Shown: positions 39,628-49,566, counted from the stretch's first letter. The stretch is DNA of 64,000 nucleotides from Ruegeria arenilitoris (GCF_042675705.1 NZ_JBHTJJ010000002.1); one strand, 5' to 3'. The notes: generated from the letters alone by a model not told the origin. Program-made: numbers and translations.

Positions 39628-40971
39628 CTAGTTTCGACCTCCGTGCGGACAGCATTGCGCCGGATCGAATGAAGCCGGATCCGCAAGAGGGGGTACATTT
39701 ACATGCAGGCTGAGCGCCACAATTCCACTCAACAGCAAGACAAGTCCCGGCTTTTCTTTTAGCAGAATGACCGAACCCAGGATAAGGGCCGTGGTCCAGT
39801 GAGAGCTGTAAAGCAGTACTTCGAGCGGGTTGAAAAACAGGTAGAACACAAAGAACGTGCCCACCAACGCCCACACTGCCAGTACAAGCGGGGCGCGGCC
39901 AGGTGTTCTTGCGCCGGAAACAATTGCCCATCCAACTAGGATTGTCGCCAGAATTGTCAGGGCCAAGCGGCTTGGATCGCGGAGAATCTCCCATAGTCGA
40001 TCCAGCAAAAAGCGGCACTGAACAGTTTCGGCTGGCGCAACCCAGGAAAACAGGAAGAAGCCAGCGGCATAGTCTTTGATGATTTCCGGGTTGGTGAAGT
40101 TCGCGGCGTCCGCGTACCGGCCAACCATCTCGGTCGGCTCCATGAAAGGATCACCGTCAAGAACGATGCCAAGAAAAACGACCGGAGCCATCATGCAGAT
40201 TACGGCGATCACCGACGGAACCGCCACTCCGAAAGTCAGTTTCCGCCCGACACCTCCGTTGAGAGAAGCCCATGAAAATCCAGCATAAACCAGTGAGAAT
40301 GCGGCCGCCGGCAAATGGGACCATCCGGCCAGCACACCGCAAGCCAGGCCAGCGATCACGCTGGTAAGGGCCGGGTACTTGGCGCAGTGTCTGGCCATCT
40401 CGGCCATGATCAACAATGACATGGCGATCGCCCAGAGTGAGACGCTGTAGGTCTCAACAACGCTGAGCGTGGTGACGGTTCCGAAGGTCAGAAGAACAGC
40501 AAGCGTCGCCAGAATGGAAACGGAGAGCGACAGGCGTTGGCGCAGCAGGAATAGTGCAATCGTGACGGACGACATGGCGGCCCAGAATGCGAGACTGATC
40601 GAAATCGCGACAGGCTGCCGGATGCCCAGCCAGGTCAACGGCTCGGCGATGGCGGCGTTCAGCATCACCACCAGCGGGTGGCGCGCAAGGTGGAAAGCCA
40701 GGTAGTGCCCCTGAAACAAGCCATGTGAGTAACGGCCAGGGTCCGAGGCAAGGATGCAGTCGTCGTTGTAGAACGGTTTTCCCGGCGGTGCGGGCATGTC
40801 CAGAAACTGCCGCGCGAATTCCAGCCGGAAATAGAAAAAAGCAAAGACCACGCCAAACAGAAGCAGTAGCGCGAGGCCTGCCCGACGTCTCATTGCAGGA
40901 GGGTGTGGAGACCGAAATTCGGACCGGATATCGCGCCAAAGGCCCGAGCAGGATGCAATCAGTTCAGTCAT
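39628..40971 (-). CDS. Polytopic membrane protein, probable GT-C-like transferase, third copy
   Basis: A 447-residue protein with about eleven hydrophobic segments. The first periplasmic loop has an acidic pair (FYNDDCILASDPGRYSHGLF) followed by HYLAFHLARHP, and VVETYSVSLWA comes later. The architecture fits the mannosyltransferase/GT39 superfamily, but no diagnostic motif is decisive. The start ATG 40971 is uncertain; an ATG at 40893 would also keep all helices. Its neighbours on the same strand are all polysaccharide genes. Confidence 0.62.
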   Translation of the reverse strand: MTELIASCSGLWRDIRSEFRSPHPPAMRRRAGLALLLLFGVVFAFFYFRLEFARQFLDMPAPPGKPFYNDDCILASDPGRYSHGLFQGHYLAFHLARHPLVVMLNAAIAEPLTWLGIRQPVAISISLAFWAAMSSVTIALFLLRQRLSLSVSILATLAVLLTFGTVTTLSVVETYSVSLWAIAMSLLIMAEMARHCAKYPALTSVIAGLACGVLAGWSHLPAAAFSLVYAGFSWASLNGGVGRKLTFGVAVPSVIAVICMMAPVVFLGIVLDGDPFMEPTEMVGRYADAANFTNPEIIKDYAAGFFLFSWVAPAETVQCRFLLDRLWEILRDPSRLALTILATILVGWAIVSGARTPGRAPLVLAVWALVGTFFVFYLFFNPLEVLLYSSHWTTALILGSVILLKEKPGLVLLLSGIVALSLHVNVPPLADPASFDPAQCCPHGGRN

Positions 40972-41100
40972 GAACAGACTTAGGCACGTCGGTACGGCGC
41001 GTGACAAACGATAGGGGCGTGCACCTCTGTTTCACATGACAATCGGCTGAATTGCGTCCTTTTGTGCGAATTTGGTGAACAGAAGTCCGCGGTTCGAGGA

Positions 41101-43047
41101 TCAGGCCAGCCATTTTTTCTGCCAGAAATGATACATCAGAACCGTCCACAGATGGGGCCCCCAATTGCGACGCCCGCTGAGATGCTCGCGCCATCGTCGC
41201 GCCAAGGTGGCTGTGTCGAATACGTCCTCGACCCCTTGTCCTGTTGAAAATACCTCGTTTGCCACAGGCTTCAGCGGGCCACGCAGCCAGTCGTTGACGG
41301 GAATTCCGAACCCTTGTTTCGGGCGATCATACAAGGCCTTTGGTACGCGCTTGTCCACTAGGCGCCTTAGGGCCACCTTGCCCTGTTTACCGTCGAAACG
41401 CAGGGATCGGGGCGCCTGCCAAGCGGCGGCGACAACGCGGTCATCCAACAAGGGCGCGCGCGCCTCAAGACCGACGGCCATCGACGCTCGATCGACTTTC
41501 ACAAGAATGCCTTCGGGCAAATACAGGCAGGAATCCAGCAGCAGCATCGTGTCAACTTCATCAAGACCGTTGGGCAATCCGAGTGTTTGATAGACCCCGC
41601 CGTCATTCACGTCCTTCAGCGCTGCTGCCGGGTCCCAAAGACTGAACAGGGTATTGTATCGGCTTCTGAAATCAGGCTGCGCGATGACCGAGGCGACTTT
41701 GGAGATCCTGTCGGCTGTGATCTGGTCGCGCATAGTGCCTGAAACGAATTTACGCAGGATCGGCGCAACGGCTGCACGCAGGGCATCAGGCGATGCTGCC
41801 AAAATCGACGCAGCCGGCCGAGGAAGCTTTCGGCCCAGGCGTTCCATCGCCATCATTCGGGCATAGCGTTCGTACCCGCCAAAGGACTCGTCGCCGCCAT
41901 CACCCGACAGCACGACGGTCAGTTGGTCGCGGGCCAGTTTGGAAACCAGCAGGGTTGGAACGCCGGACGGGTCGGCAAAAGGTTCGTCATAAACGTGTGG
42001 TAGGTCATCGAGCAATTCGAACGCCATGGGTGGTGTTGCAGTGACCTCGTGATGGTCCGTGCCCAGATGTGCAGCGATTGCGGCGGCATGGTCTGCTTCG
42101 TTCAGGCCTTCTTCCTCGAAACGGACTGTAAAGCTTGTTACCTTGCCGTTGGTTTGTTCCTGCATCATGGCAGTGATCAGGGTTGAATCTATCCCGCCGG
42201 ACAGGAAGGACCCCACCGAGACGTCCGCGACCATGCGCTCCTGCACGGCACGCTGCAGTTCCTCTTCAATACGAGCCAACGCCCGTTCTTCGTCGTGGAT
42301 CGGTGCGGCAAGTCCCCGTTTCGCGCAGTCGCGAAGGTCCCAGAACGTCCGGATGGCATCTACCAGGTCCTGAGCCGTCGCGGGCGGCTGGTCCAAGCGG
42401 ACTTCGACCATTGATCCGGCGGGCAACTTCATAACTTCGCGATAGATCGAGAGTGGTGCCGGCACATATCCGTAGCGGGCGTATTGCGCCTGGGCCCGCC
42501 GGTCGGCTTCCGGCGAGCCAAATGCGGGGTTCGCGCGCAGCGCCTTGAGTTCGGAACCAAACAAAAGCTGGCCGGACTTGAGGCCTAGATACAGGGGTTT
42601 CTTGCCCAGCCGGTCGCGTGCAAAAACCACCCGGTTCAGCTTGCGATCCAAGACCGCGAAGGCGAACATGCCGTGCGCCTGTTCCAGCGTCTTGCGGATG
42701 CCCCAGAGGTCCATCGCCGCCAGTAGCACCTCGGTATCTGATGTGCCGCGGAACATGACGCCCTTGTCCAGCAAAGTCTGCCGCAGGGCCAGAAAGCCGT
42801 AGATTTCCCCATTGTAGACGATGGTGAACCGGCCGCTGGGCGAGGTCATTGGCTGCGCCCCGGTCTCCGACAGGTCGACGATCGAAAGGCGGCGATGGCC
42901 CAGAGCCACACCGGCGTCTGGATCGACAAACAACCCGTCGGCATCGGGACCCCGGTGCTGAATAGCGTCGCACATGGCCCGCAACGTGGCGCGTCCCGAG
43001 TCGGAGCCCATCGGCTGAAAAGTCAGAAATCCGGCGATACCGCACAT
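41101..43047 (-). CDS. asnB: Asparagine synthase (glutamine-hydrolysing), AsnB type
   Basis: A 648-residue class II amidotransferase. Nucleophile Cys2 starts the N-terminal glutaminase domain (CGIAGF, HRGPD, YNGEIY), and the synthetase domain has the PP-loop SGGIDS at 283-288. In polysaccharide loci, such paralogues amidate sugar uronates or linked amino acids rather than supply free asparagine. That is an inference here. The stop of the GT4 gene and this gene are contiguous on the same strand (12-bp gap). Confidence 0.9.
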   Translation of the reverse strand: MCGIAGFLTFQPMGSDSGRATLRAMCDAIQHRGPDADGLFVDPDAGVALGHRRLSIVDLSETGAQPMTSPSGRFTIVYNGEIYGFLALRQTLLDKGVMFRGTSDTEVLLAAMDLWGIRKTLEQAHGMFAFAVLDRKLNRVVFARDRLGKKPLYLGLKSGQLLFGSELKALRANPAFGSPEADRRAQAQYARYGYVPAPLSIYREVMKLPAGSMVEVRLDQPPATAQDLVDAIRTFWDLRDCAKRGLAAPIHDEERALARIEEELQRAVQERMVADVSVGSFLSGGIDSTLITAMMQEQTNGKVTSFTVRFEEEGLNEADHAAAIAAHLGTDHHEVTATPPMAFELLDDLPHVYDEPFADPSGVPTLLVSKLARDQLTVVLSGDGGDESFGGYERYARMMAMERLGRKLPRPAASILAASPDALRAAVAPILRKFVSGTMRDQITADRISKVASVIAQPDFRSRYNTLFSLWDPAAALKDVNDGGVYQTLGLPNGLDEVDTMLLLDSCLYLPEGILVKVDRASMAVGLEARAPLLDDRVVAAAWQAPRSLRFDGKQGKVALRRLVDKRVPKALYDRPKQGFGIPVNDWLRGPLKPVANEVFSTGQGVEDVFDTATLARRWREHLSGRRNWGPHLWTVLMYHFWQKKWLA

Positions 43048-43059
43048 GGGTCAGGTCCT

Positions 43060-44178
43060 TTATTCGACTTGGGGCGCTGTGGGTGGCGCAGGGTTGGCAG
43101 CTTGGTTCAGAGCCTGATCATAGGCTCGGGCAATCGCGTCGAGGGAGTAGTATGTGGCTATGCGGTCGCGGGCAGCATGGCTATGGGATTTGTAGGTTTC
43201 GGGCGGCCAGTTGGCAGCTTGGATGAGGGCCTCTGCCAATGCCTGCGGATCACGTGGCGGCACGACATAGCCGCACGAGTCAACCACTCTGGCGCTGTCG
43301 CCGACATGAGTCGTCACGACCGGGCGGCCGTGGCTCATGGCTTCGGCGATCACATTCGGAAAGCCTTCGGTGCGCGAGGCCAGAACCAGCAGGTCAATGC
43401 TCGCGTAGAACTCGGACATATCGTGCAGGTCGCCGCACAATGTCACACTGTCTTCGGGCAGATCGTTGTCGGCCAGCATCGCGCGGACCTCGGGGTTCTC
43501 CAGCGTTACGCCGTCTCCGGCCAGACGGGCATGCAGGTCCGGGACGGACCGGCGCGCAATCGCGAAGGCGCGGAAGAAGGTTTCGAAGTCTTTCTGCGGG
43601 TGAAACCTTGCCGCCACTCCAAGCACGCGGGCGGGCCCCGGCCGCGCCGTTGGATTGGGCGGAAGGATAAACCCGTTTGGAATCACCGTGGAATGGTCCC
43701 CTGCAAAGCCGTATTTCTCGTGCTGAGTTTGAGCGCGGGTCGAGTTGTAGAGGATCCCCTGACAGAATCGGGAAAGCACCTTAGACAGCGCCACCGCAGC
43801 GCGGGTGCTGCGGGTGAAGGCAGCTGGGTCGTCCAGTGCTTGCCGCACGGTCCAAACGACGGGAACGCGCCGCCCGGCAAGTTTGCCGGCGATCAGGCCC
43901 AGGACCATTGCATGGTACATCCAGCATAGAACCACATCAGGCTGATGGGTCCGGATCAAACGTCGGATCTGCCAAACCGCACGAAACAGGGCCAACGGCG
44001 ATCTGGCACGCAGCGAAACGTATTCGACCTTGTCATTCGCCGCCATTGCGCGGCAGCGGTCCGAAACCTCGGTCAGGGCGACGACACAGGCCCGTTCGCC
44101 CGAATGGGCCAAGAGCCGGGCCAACATGGCTTGTGCGCCACCTTGGCCCGAGAAATCAGTGGTGACATGCAAGATCAT
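43060..44178 (-). CDS. Glycosyltransferase family 4
   Basis: A 372-residue GT-B-fold transferase. N-terminal TTDFSGQGGAQAMLARLL is the glycine-rich acceptor loop. The C-terminal donor region has VIPNGF, GVAARFHPQKDFE and the EX7E motif in SRTEGFPNVIAEAM. It adds a sugar to the lipid-linked repeat unit at the inner face of the membrane. ATG 44178 gives a full-length family member. It lies between the aminotransferase and asnB on the same strand. Confidence 0.87.
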   Translation of the reverse strand: MILHVTTDFSGQGGAQAMLARLLAHSGERACVVALTEVSDRCRAMAANDKVEYVSLRARSPLALFRAVWQIRRLIRTHQPDVVLCWMYHAMVLGLIAGKLAGRRVPVVWTVRQALDDPAAFTRSTRAAVALSKVLSRFCQGILYNSTRAQTQHEKYGFAGDHSTVIPNGFILPPNPTARPGPARVLGVAARFHPQKDFETFFRAFAIARRSVPDLHARLAGDGVTLENPEVRAMLADNDLPEDSVTLCGDLHDMSEFYASIDLLVLASRTEGFPNVIAEAMSHGRPVVTTHVGDSARVVDSCGYVVPPRDPQALAEALIQAANWPPETYKSHSHAARDRIATYYSLDAIARAYDQALNQAANPAPPTAPQVE

Positions 44179-44253
44179 CGGGTCACCCTCCGCAGCTCAC
44201 CGGTGGGTGTTCGACTCAAGCTGTATGTTGGGCCACACATCACCAGTTCGCGC

Positions 44254-45435
44254 TCAGCCCTGCGCCATGTGGCGGGCCGTTGCCTTTTGGCCCACATCAA
44301 CGATGACCTGCGCCAGACGAGCGACGTTCTCGGCGGACCAGGCCGGGTCGACCAGGAAGGCAAGGCTGGTTTCGCCCAGCTCGCGCGCCACAGGCAACGG
44401 TTCCTTGGGTCCCAGGCCTCGGCTGGTGAAGGTTTTCTCGAGGTAAATCTCCGAGCAGCTGCCGGAAAAGGCGGGAAAGCCGGCCTCGGCGATCTCGGCG
44501 ATGATGCGGTCCCGGCTCCAGCCGGGCGCAAGTGTTTCCGGCCGCACAAATGCGTAGAACCTATAAAATGCGTGGGTAACGCCGTCAGGTGGCATTGGCA
44601 CGCGAAAGGCCGGGCAGGTCGCAAGGGCGTTGTGCAGGAGATCCGCATTTGCCGTCCGGTGCGCGCGCCATGCGTCCAAGCGTTTCAGCTGTATACGACC
44701 AAGTGCCGCCGAAGGGCCGTTCATCCGCAGATTGGTGCCGGGTCCCGAGTCGTGCAGCCAGCGAAAGCCGGGCGGGTGTTTGGTGTTGAACACGGTGTCA
44801 TAACCTTTGCCGTGATCCTTGTAGCTCCAGATGCGGCTCCAGAGATCAGAGTCGTTGGTCACCAGCAGACCGCCTTCACCGCCTGTGGTCATTATCTTGT
44901 CCTGGCAGAAGGAAAACGAGCCCAAGGTCCCCATGGTTCCGACATGGCGGTCGCCAATCATCGCACCGTGGGCCTGGGCGCAGTCTTCGATGACCCAAAG
45001 GTCGTGGGCGCGGGCCAGATCCATGATGACGTCCATGTCACAGGGCCAACCGCCCAGATGCACGGGTATGATCCCGCGGGTGCGCGGCGTGATCGCCGGG
45101 GCGATGGTTTCGGGCGTGATATTCTGGGTGTCAGGATCGACATCGACAAAGACCGGAACACCGCCCGCCAGCATCACCGAGCTGGCCGAGGCGATGAAGC
45201 TGCGCGGGGTTACGATGACCTCGTCACCTGGTTGCAGGTCTAGCCCGAGCATCGCGGCATCCAGCGTTACTGTCCCGTTGGCCATGGCGATCGCATGTTT
45301 GGCTCCGGTATATGCGCAGTATTCGGCCTCGAATGCGCGAACATCTGGGCCGGTCCAGGCGTTGACTTTGCCAGAGGCCAGAACTTGCGCTACGGCGTCG
45401 ATCTGTTCCTGGTCATAGATGGGCCACATCTGCAT
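44254..45435 (-). CDS. DegT/DnrJ/EryC1 sugar aminotransferase (PLP-dependent)
   Basis: A 393-residue nucleotide-sugar aminotransferase with Schiff-base lysine K180 in FSFCQDKIMTTGEGG and the upstream WVIEDCAQAHGA box. The lysine is present, unlike in the RfbH-like protein at 57 kb, so this one should transaminate a ketosugar. With the CapD/WbpM dehydratase, the likely product is a UDP-4-amino-4,6-dideoxy-HexNAc. It lies next to the PIG-L and formyltransferase genes, which could act on the same amino sugar. Confidence 0.87.
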   Translation of the reverse strand: MQMWPIYDQEQIDAVAQVLASGKVNAWTGPDVRAFEAEYCAYTGAKHAIAMANGTVTLDAAMLGLDLQPGDEVIVTPRSFIASASSVMLAGGVPVFVDVDPDTQNITPETIAPAITPRTRGIIPVHLGGWPCDMDVIMDLARAHDLWVIEDCAQAHGAMIGDRHVGTMGTLGSFSFCQDKIMTTGGEGGLLVTNDSDLWSRIWSYKDHGKGYDTVFNTKHPPGFRWLHDSGPGTNLRMNGPSAALGRIQLKRLDAWRAHRTANADLLHNALATCPAFRVPMPPDGVTHAFYRFYAFVRPETLAPGWSRDRIIAEIAEAGFPAFSGSCSEIYLEKTFTSRGLGPKEPLPVARELGETSLAFLVDPAWSAENVARLAQVIVDVGQKATARHMAQG

Positions 45436-45448
45436 TTCGCACCTCCTG

Positions 45449-46144
45449 TCAAATCACCGATCGGACCAGAACAAAGCCTTCAGCCGCCGACCGGTGCACC
45501 GTCGCGCCGCGCAGGGTGGCCAAGGCGCGCAAGCTGTCGACCGAACGTTCGTGCGGGGCCTGCTTGACCTGGCTTTCGAACTTGCCGAACGCCTGAAGCT
45601 TCCGTTCGATCGTGTCCGAGATGTCGACAAACACGTTTGGCACGAAGGCCGGGGTCAGATAGGGGGCGTTCCAATTGGTTTCGGAAAGGGTTTCGTAGGC
45701 CAGAATATTGGCTGGATAGTCATGTTGATGCGGGCGGCTTGCCACCAGCGTGGACAGAAAACTCAGCTGGTGATCCATATGAATGTCGCCCGGATGCGGA
45801 GCGAGGATCAGGCTGGGGGCGATGTCGCGGACCAGCTTTCCTAGTGCACCGTTCAGGTCCGAATGGGCATGTTCTGACAACTCCGCCGCATTGAAATCCA
45901 TCCAATGTGTCTCGGTGACGCCCAGCAGATCATGCGCATTGCGTGCCTCGCGCCGTGTGGTTGCGACCTGTTCATTGGTAAACTTCGGGGGTTTGCCACG
46001 TGTGACGACAACCACATGCACTTCGCGCCCAGCATCGGCCATGCGGGCCATCGTGCCGCCGGCGCCCAGAACCTCATCATCGGGATGCGGAGCGACGATC
46101 AGCGCGGGGCCGGCGTGGCCAGTGTTCAGGTCCGAAGCGATCAT
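45449..46144 (-). CDS. PIG-L family (LmbE-like) deacetylase
   Basis: A 231-residue zinc-dependent N-deacetylase with H20-P-D-D-E24 in APHPDDEVLG and the second metal motif HPGDIHMDH at 117-125. Family members remove acetyl groups from GlcNAc-type sugars. ATG 46144 overlaps the stop of the formyltransferase gene as ATGA, so an upstream extension is rejected. The context suggests deacetylation of an acetamido group in the amino-sugar branch, perhaps before or instead of formylation. Confidence 0.87.
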   Translation of the reverse strand: MIASDLNTGHAGPALIVAPHPDDEVLGAGGTMARMADAGREVHVVVVTRGKPPKFTNEQVATTRREARNAHDLLGVTETHWMDFNAAELSEHAHSDLNGALGKLVRDIAPSLILAPHPGDIHMDHQLSFLSTLVASRPHQHDYPANILAYETLSETNWNAPYLTPAFVPNVFVDISDTIERKLQAFGKFESQVKQAPHERSVDSLRALATLRGATVHRSAAEGFVLVRSVI

Positions 46145-47055
46145 GGATGTGTCCTCAGTTTCGCGTGAAGGGCAGGGGGGGTGTCGGCCCCTGACCATTC
46201 GGTTATGTCCAGACAGCGCCCGTCGCCGCAGGCTACCGTAAAGCCGCCGTTGCCGATGGCCTGGATCTGGCCGGGCAAGCCGATGAAGTAGCCCTCCGGC
46301 TCGGTATACCTGACCCCTGTCAGAACCAGTTTCACGCCATCGGGGCCAAAGGTGTAGGCGCCGGGGTAGGGCGGACCCGATGCACGGATCAGGCGGTGGA
46401 TGTCCGCGGCAGGATTGGTCCAGTCAATCAGGCCGTCTTCGGGGCGGCGGCGGGCGCACAGGCTGATTCCGTCGGTGCGTTGCGGTTCGGCCGGGATGTC
46501 GCCATTGGAGATCTGGTTCAACAGAGGCGGCAGCAGTCCAGAGACGGCACGCAAGGCTCGATTGTACAGCTCGCGTGCGGTGACGGTTTCAGGATCGACC
46601 GCATAGATGGCCTGAGCGGCAATAGGGCCGTCATCGGCGCCTTCGCCCAACCAGAAAAGCGAGGACCCGACGTTTCGTTCCTGCAACAGGATCGTCCAGG
46701 GGATGACACCGCGCCCCCGCAGGCGGGGCAGGGCCGACGGATGAAACCCGATGCAGCCAATCCGCGCCAATGCCCGGAACTCGGGGCCGCAGATCTGTGA
46801 CCAACCGAGCACAAGGATCAGGTCGGGTTTGACCTTGGCAATCTGTTCAAGGGTCTCGGGGTCGTTGGTTTTTTCGATATGCAGAACCGGGACGCCATAC
46901 TTCTCGGCCGCCGGTGACAGGTCGACGAAATCCGAATGCCGCGCGGACAGGCGCGGCGACAGGGTTACCAGAAGGGCCGGCACATGCCCGGCGCCGCACA
47001 TCGACATCAGGGCTGCAAGCGTGGTCTCGACGGCGCCGACAAGTACGATATTCAC
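46141..47055 (-). CDS. Formyltransferase family protein (methionyl-tRNA formyltransferase-like, probably sugar N-formyltransferase)
   Basis: A 304-residue protein with the N10-formyl-THF transferase core: GFHPSALPRLRGRGVIPW (H105) and EGADDGPI (D141), plus a C-terminal OB-like domain. The Asn of the usual N-x-H-D triad is glycine here (G103). Start GTG 47055 forms GTGA with the upstream sugar-transferase stop, so coupling is likely. Being within a polysaccharide cluster next to an aminotransferase points to N-formylation of an amino sugar rather than of Met-tRNA. Confidence 0.83.
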   Translation of the reverse strand: MNIVLVGAVETTLAALMSMCGAGHVPALLVTLSPRLSARHSDFVDLSPAAEKYGVPVLHIEKTNDPETLEQIAKVKPDLILVLGWSQICGPEFRALARIGCIGFHPSALPRLRGRGVIPWTILLQERNVGSSLFWLGEGADDGPIAAQAIYAVDPETVTARELYNRALRAVSGLLPPLLNQISNGDIPAEPQRTDGISLCARRRPEDGLIDWTNPAADIHRLIRASGPPYPGAYTFGPDGVKLVLTGVRYTEPEGYFIGLPGQIQAIGNGGFTVACGDGRCLDITEWSGADTPPALHAKLRTHP

Positions 47056-47678
47056 GCGTTCATCTCCTGCATGTCCTGGGCCAGCGAGCCATTCGAGTCC
47101 ATCCATTTCCGCGCCGCCTCGATCCGGTCGTCGCGGCGGGGTTCGTTGTGCAGGGCCGCTCCGACTGTTTCGCCCAAAATCTGCAGGTCCAGCGCCAGTG
47201 ACCGATGCGCCACGTACCATAGATCAAGGCTCAGCTTTTCACTGTTGCTGAGGTTGGTGTTGCCGCTGACCTGCGCCCACCCGGTCAGCCCCGGCCGAAC
47301 GGAACATCGGTATTGTCCGGCGGGTCCGAAGTCTTCGATCGTCTCAGGCAGCAAGGGGCGTGGCCCAACCAGGGCCATTTTGTTCTGCAGGATCAGGACA
47401 AGTTGCGGGATCTCGTCGAGGCGCAGGCGCCGGATTATTGCCGTGGCGCGCGTCTGGCGATCCGCATCGGGGTGCAACGAGCCATCCGCCGCGCGCGTCT
47501 CTTTCATGCTGCGCAGTTTGTAGAGTCGAAAATTGCGGCCCTGTCTTCCGGCTCGGATCTGCGAAAACATCAATGGACGGCCGATGGACAAAAAAACCAC
47601 GACGCACGCAATGACAAAGAAGGGAAGCGCGAGCAGGCCCAGCAGCAGGCAGATCAGGATTTCAAGCAACCGGTTCAC
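47052..47678 (-). CDS. Initiating sugar transferase (PglC/bacterial sugar transferase family)
   Basis: A 208-residue monotopic phosphoglycosyltransferase. An N-terminal hydrophobic re-entrant segment (about 5-30) is followed by the SQIRAGRQGRNFRLYKLRSM stretch, catalytic pair D88-E89 in RLDEIPQL, and GPRPLLP and RPGLTGWAQ. It transfers a sugar phosphate from a UDP-sugar to undecaprenyl phosphate and so starts repeat-unit synthesis. The short form (no extra N-terminal domain) is like PglC/WcaJ-C. Start GTG 47678 has only a weak Shine-Dalgarno. It is the first gene of the long - strand group. Confidence 0.9.
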   Translation of the reverse strand: MNRLLEILICLLLGLLALPFFVIACVVVFLSIGRPLMFSQIRAGRQGRNFRLYKLRSMKETRAADGSLHPDADRQTRATAIIRRLRLDEIPQLVLILQNKMALVGPRPLLPETIEDFGPAGQYRCSVRPGLTGWAQVSGNTNLSNSEKLSLDLWYVAHRSLALDLQILGETVGAALHNEPRRDDRIEAARKWMDSNGSLAQDMQEMNA

Positions 47679-48345
47679 AAATCAAATCCAACTCGCAACA
47701 CGCGGGGTCCCGCGACACACAAAAAATCAACCAATACAAAGGGACGCGACACGCCACCCGAGCAACCGCGACTGAAATACCGACAACCCGGGTCGACAAG
47801 CGGCGATGCAGCAAGATTGGTCGAAACGGATTCTGTTTGCAAGCCGTCGATGCCGCCGCGGGATGCGGGGGCTGAGAATGCAGGGCTGACTAGACGCTGA
47901 TGCTGATTTGCCTTCGTTATTACGTCAACGATTCGAGCTAAAGCCGTGAATTGTTGCCAGTCAGGAAAAGCGAGAGCTCAAGCCGCGCCATGATTGCCGC
48001 GAAACAAGGCGGGGTGTTCTGATCGGGTGTTTCGCGCAAAGATCCAGCCTTCGGGCTGCATTCACAGGGGGTTGCGAACGCGGCCGACGCGGTGGCCCAG
48101 GCGCTGACAGGTCAGTGTCGACAGGAAAGCCAGCACCAACGGCGACGCGCCATTGGCTTTGCTTGTCAGCCTGAGGCCAAGCGCCTATGATTTGCCGAGC
48201 GGGATCGTTTCTGTTCCGTCGATGACCGAAATTGCTTTTGACGACCGACTTGCGCTGTGGGTGCGGTTTGTGTTTTCGAGATTTGAGTATCGTGCCCGGC
48301 ACCCACGCCCGGCTTGTTGGTATTTAAGAGTTGGGAGGCCAGGTT
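47679..48345. promoter_or_regulatory. 667-bp divergent regulatory region of the polysaccharide locus
   Basis: No gene is supported; short frames here have no family features. It separates the - strand sugar-transferase group from the + strand export group, so it should hold both promoters. A GGGAGG at 48333-48338 is the ribosome-binding site of the export gene. No clear -35/-10 pair or operator was recognised. Confidence 0.5.
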
Positions 48346-49566
48346 TTGCGCAGCTTCTTTCAAGTAATTCTGGCGACGCTGTTGTTTGTGCTGGCCGCTG
48401 TGCCGGCCCTGGCCGAAAGCTATCGCCTGCTGCCGCAGGACCGCCTGTCGGTTCGTGCCATGCGTTGGGACCCATTGTCCGCAAGTTACATGATTTGGGA
48501 TGGCGTGTCCGGCGAGTTCGCTCTGGCCGGTGACGGAACGCTGATGTTTCCGCTGGTGGGGCAGGTTGAGGCGGCCGGACTGACTACTTTGGAACTGTCG
48601 CAGATGTTGGAGCTTGAGCTCAGCAGCCAGACCGGCATGGCCGAGCCGCCAAAGGTCGCGCTTGAAGTGATCAGCCACCTTCCGGTCTTTGTTCTTGGAG
48701 ACGTCAATTCGCCGGGCGCTTACGCCTACCATCCCGGGATGACCGCCCAGCAGGTTCTGGCCCTTGCAGGTGGCCCGATCCGTCCTCCGATCCAGTTTGG
48801 GGCAAACAATGATTTCCAGATCATGCGGATGGGCGGCGAAATGCGGCTCCTATCCACTCAGATCGATGAGTTGGAAGATGAGAGGCAGCGGCTGAAAGCT
48901 GACCTTGCGAGCCTGCAGGAAGAAGGGATTGAGACCGGCACCGACGCGGCGCCTGACGCTCCCGGAGGGCTCGAGGGTGAAATCCTCGAGGCGACAATGA
49001 ACGCCCGCGAGGGTTTGGGTGAACGAATTCGGGATCTGCAGGAGATGCTCAAAGAGCAGATCTCGAGCCTGACCATCCAGTTGGAACTTCGCAAAACGCA
49101 GATCGAGAATGTCAGCCGGGAGTTAGAAAACCTGAACCAGCTCAAGGAAAAAGGTCTGACCGTATCGAACCGGGTGACGACTATGACCAATCTTCTGAAC
49201 GATCTGGAATCCAAGCGTCTGGATCAGGAGGTTGCGCTGATGCTGGCCCGTCAGGAGCTGAACCGCGCCGAGCGCGACGAGCTGGAACTGGATGACAAGG
49301 CGCGCTCTGATGCTCTGGTCCAGTTGAACGCGGTCGAACGCGAGTTGGCCGCGCTTCGGACGCGCCTGGATACCGCGGCGAGCCTGCACGGAGAACTGGC
49401 CGCCGCCGGCTTGCTCAGCGAAGATGACATCGCAAGTGAAGTCGTGATTGAATACATCGTCACACGGGCGGGTGGCACGGCGCCACGCAAGATCGACGGG
49501 ACCGAGGCGGTTCAGCCCGGGGACACCATAGAAGTCGTACGAAGAACCATTGTTACGTCGAATTGA
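48346..49566 (+). CDS. Polysaccharide biosynthesis/export protein (outer-membrane, Wza-like) with long coiled coil
   Basis: A 406-residue exported protein: signal peptide 1-23 (cleavage after ALA), Poly_export domain about 25-110, and an SLBB domain about 115-175 (VFVLGDVNSPGAYAYHPGMT). A long coiled coil follows (about 175-345, ending RTRLDTAASLHGE), then a short C-terminal domain. It has no lipobox cysteine, so it is not a classical Wza lipoprotein. The coiled coil may bridge the periplasm. Start TTG 48346 has GGGAGG 7 bp upstream. Confidence 0.83.
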   Translation: MRSFFQVILATLLFVLAAVPALAESYRLLPQDRLSVRAMRWDPLSASYMIWDGVSGEFALAGDGTLMFPLVGQVEAAGLTTLELSQMLELELSSQTGMAEPPKVALEVISHLPVFVLGDVNSPGAYAYHPGMTAQQVLALAGGPIRPPIQFGANNDFQIMRMGGEMRLLSTQIDELEDERQRLKADLASLQEEGIETGTDAAPDAPGGLEGEILEATMNAREGLGERIRDLQEMLKEQISSLTIQLELRKTQIENVSRELENLNQLKEKGLTVSNRVTTMTNLLNDLESKRLDQEVALMLARQELNRAERDELELDDKARSDALVQLNAVERELAALRTRLDTAASLHGELAAAGLLSEDDIASEVVIEYIVTRAGGTAPRKIDGTEAVQPGDTIEVVRRTIVTSN

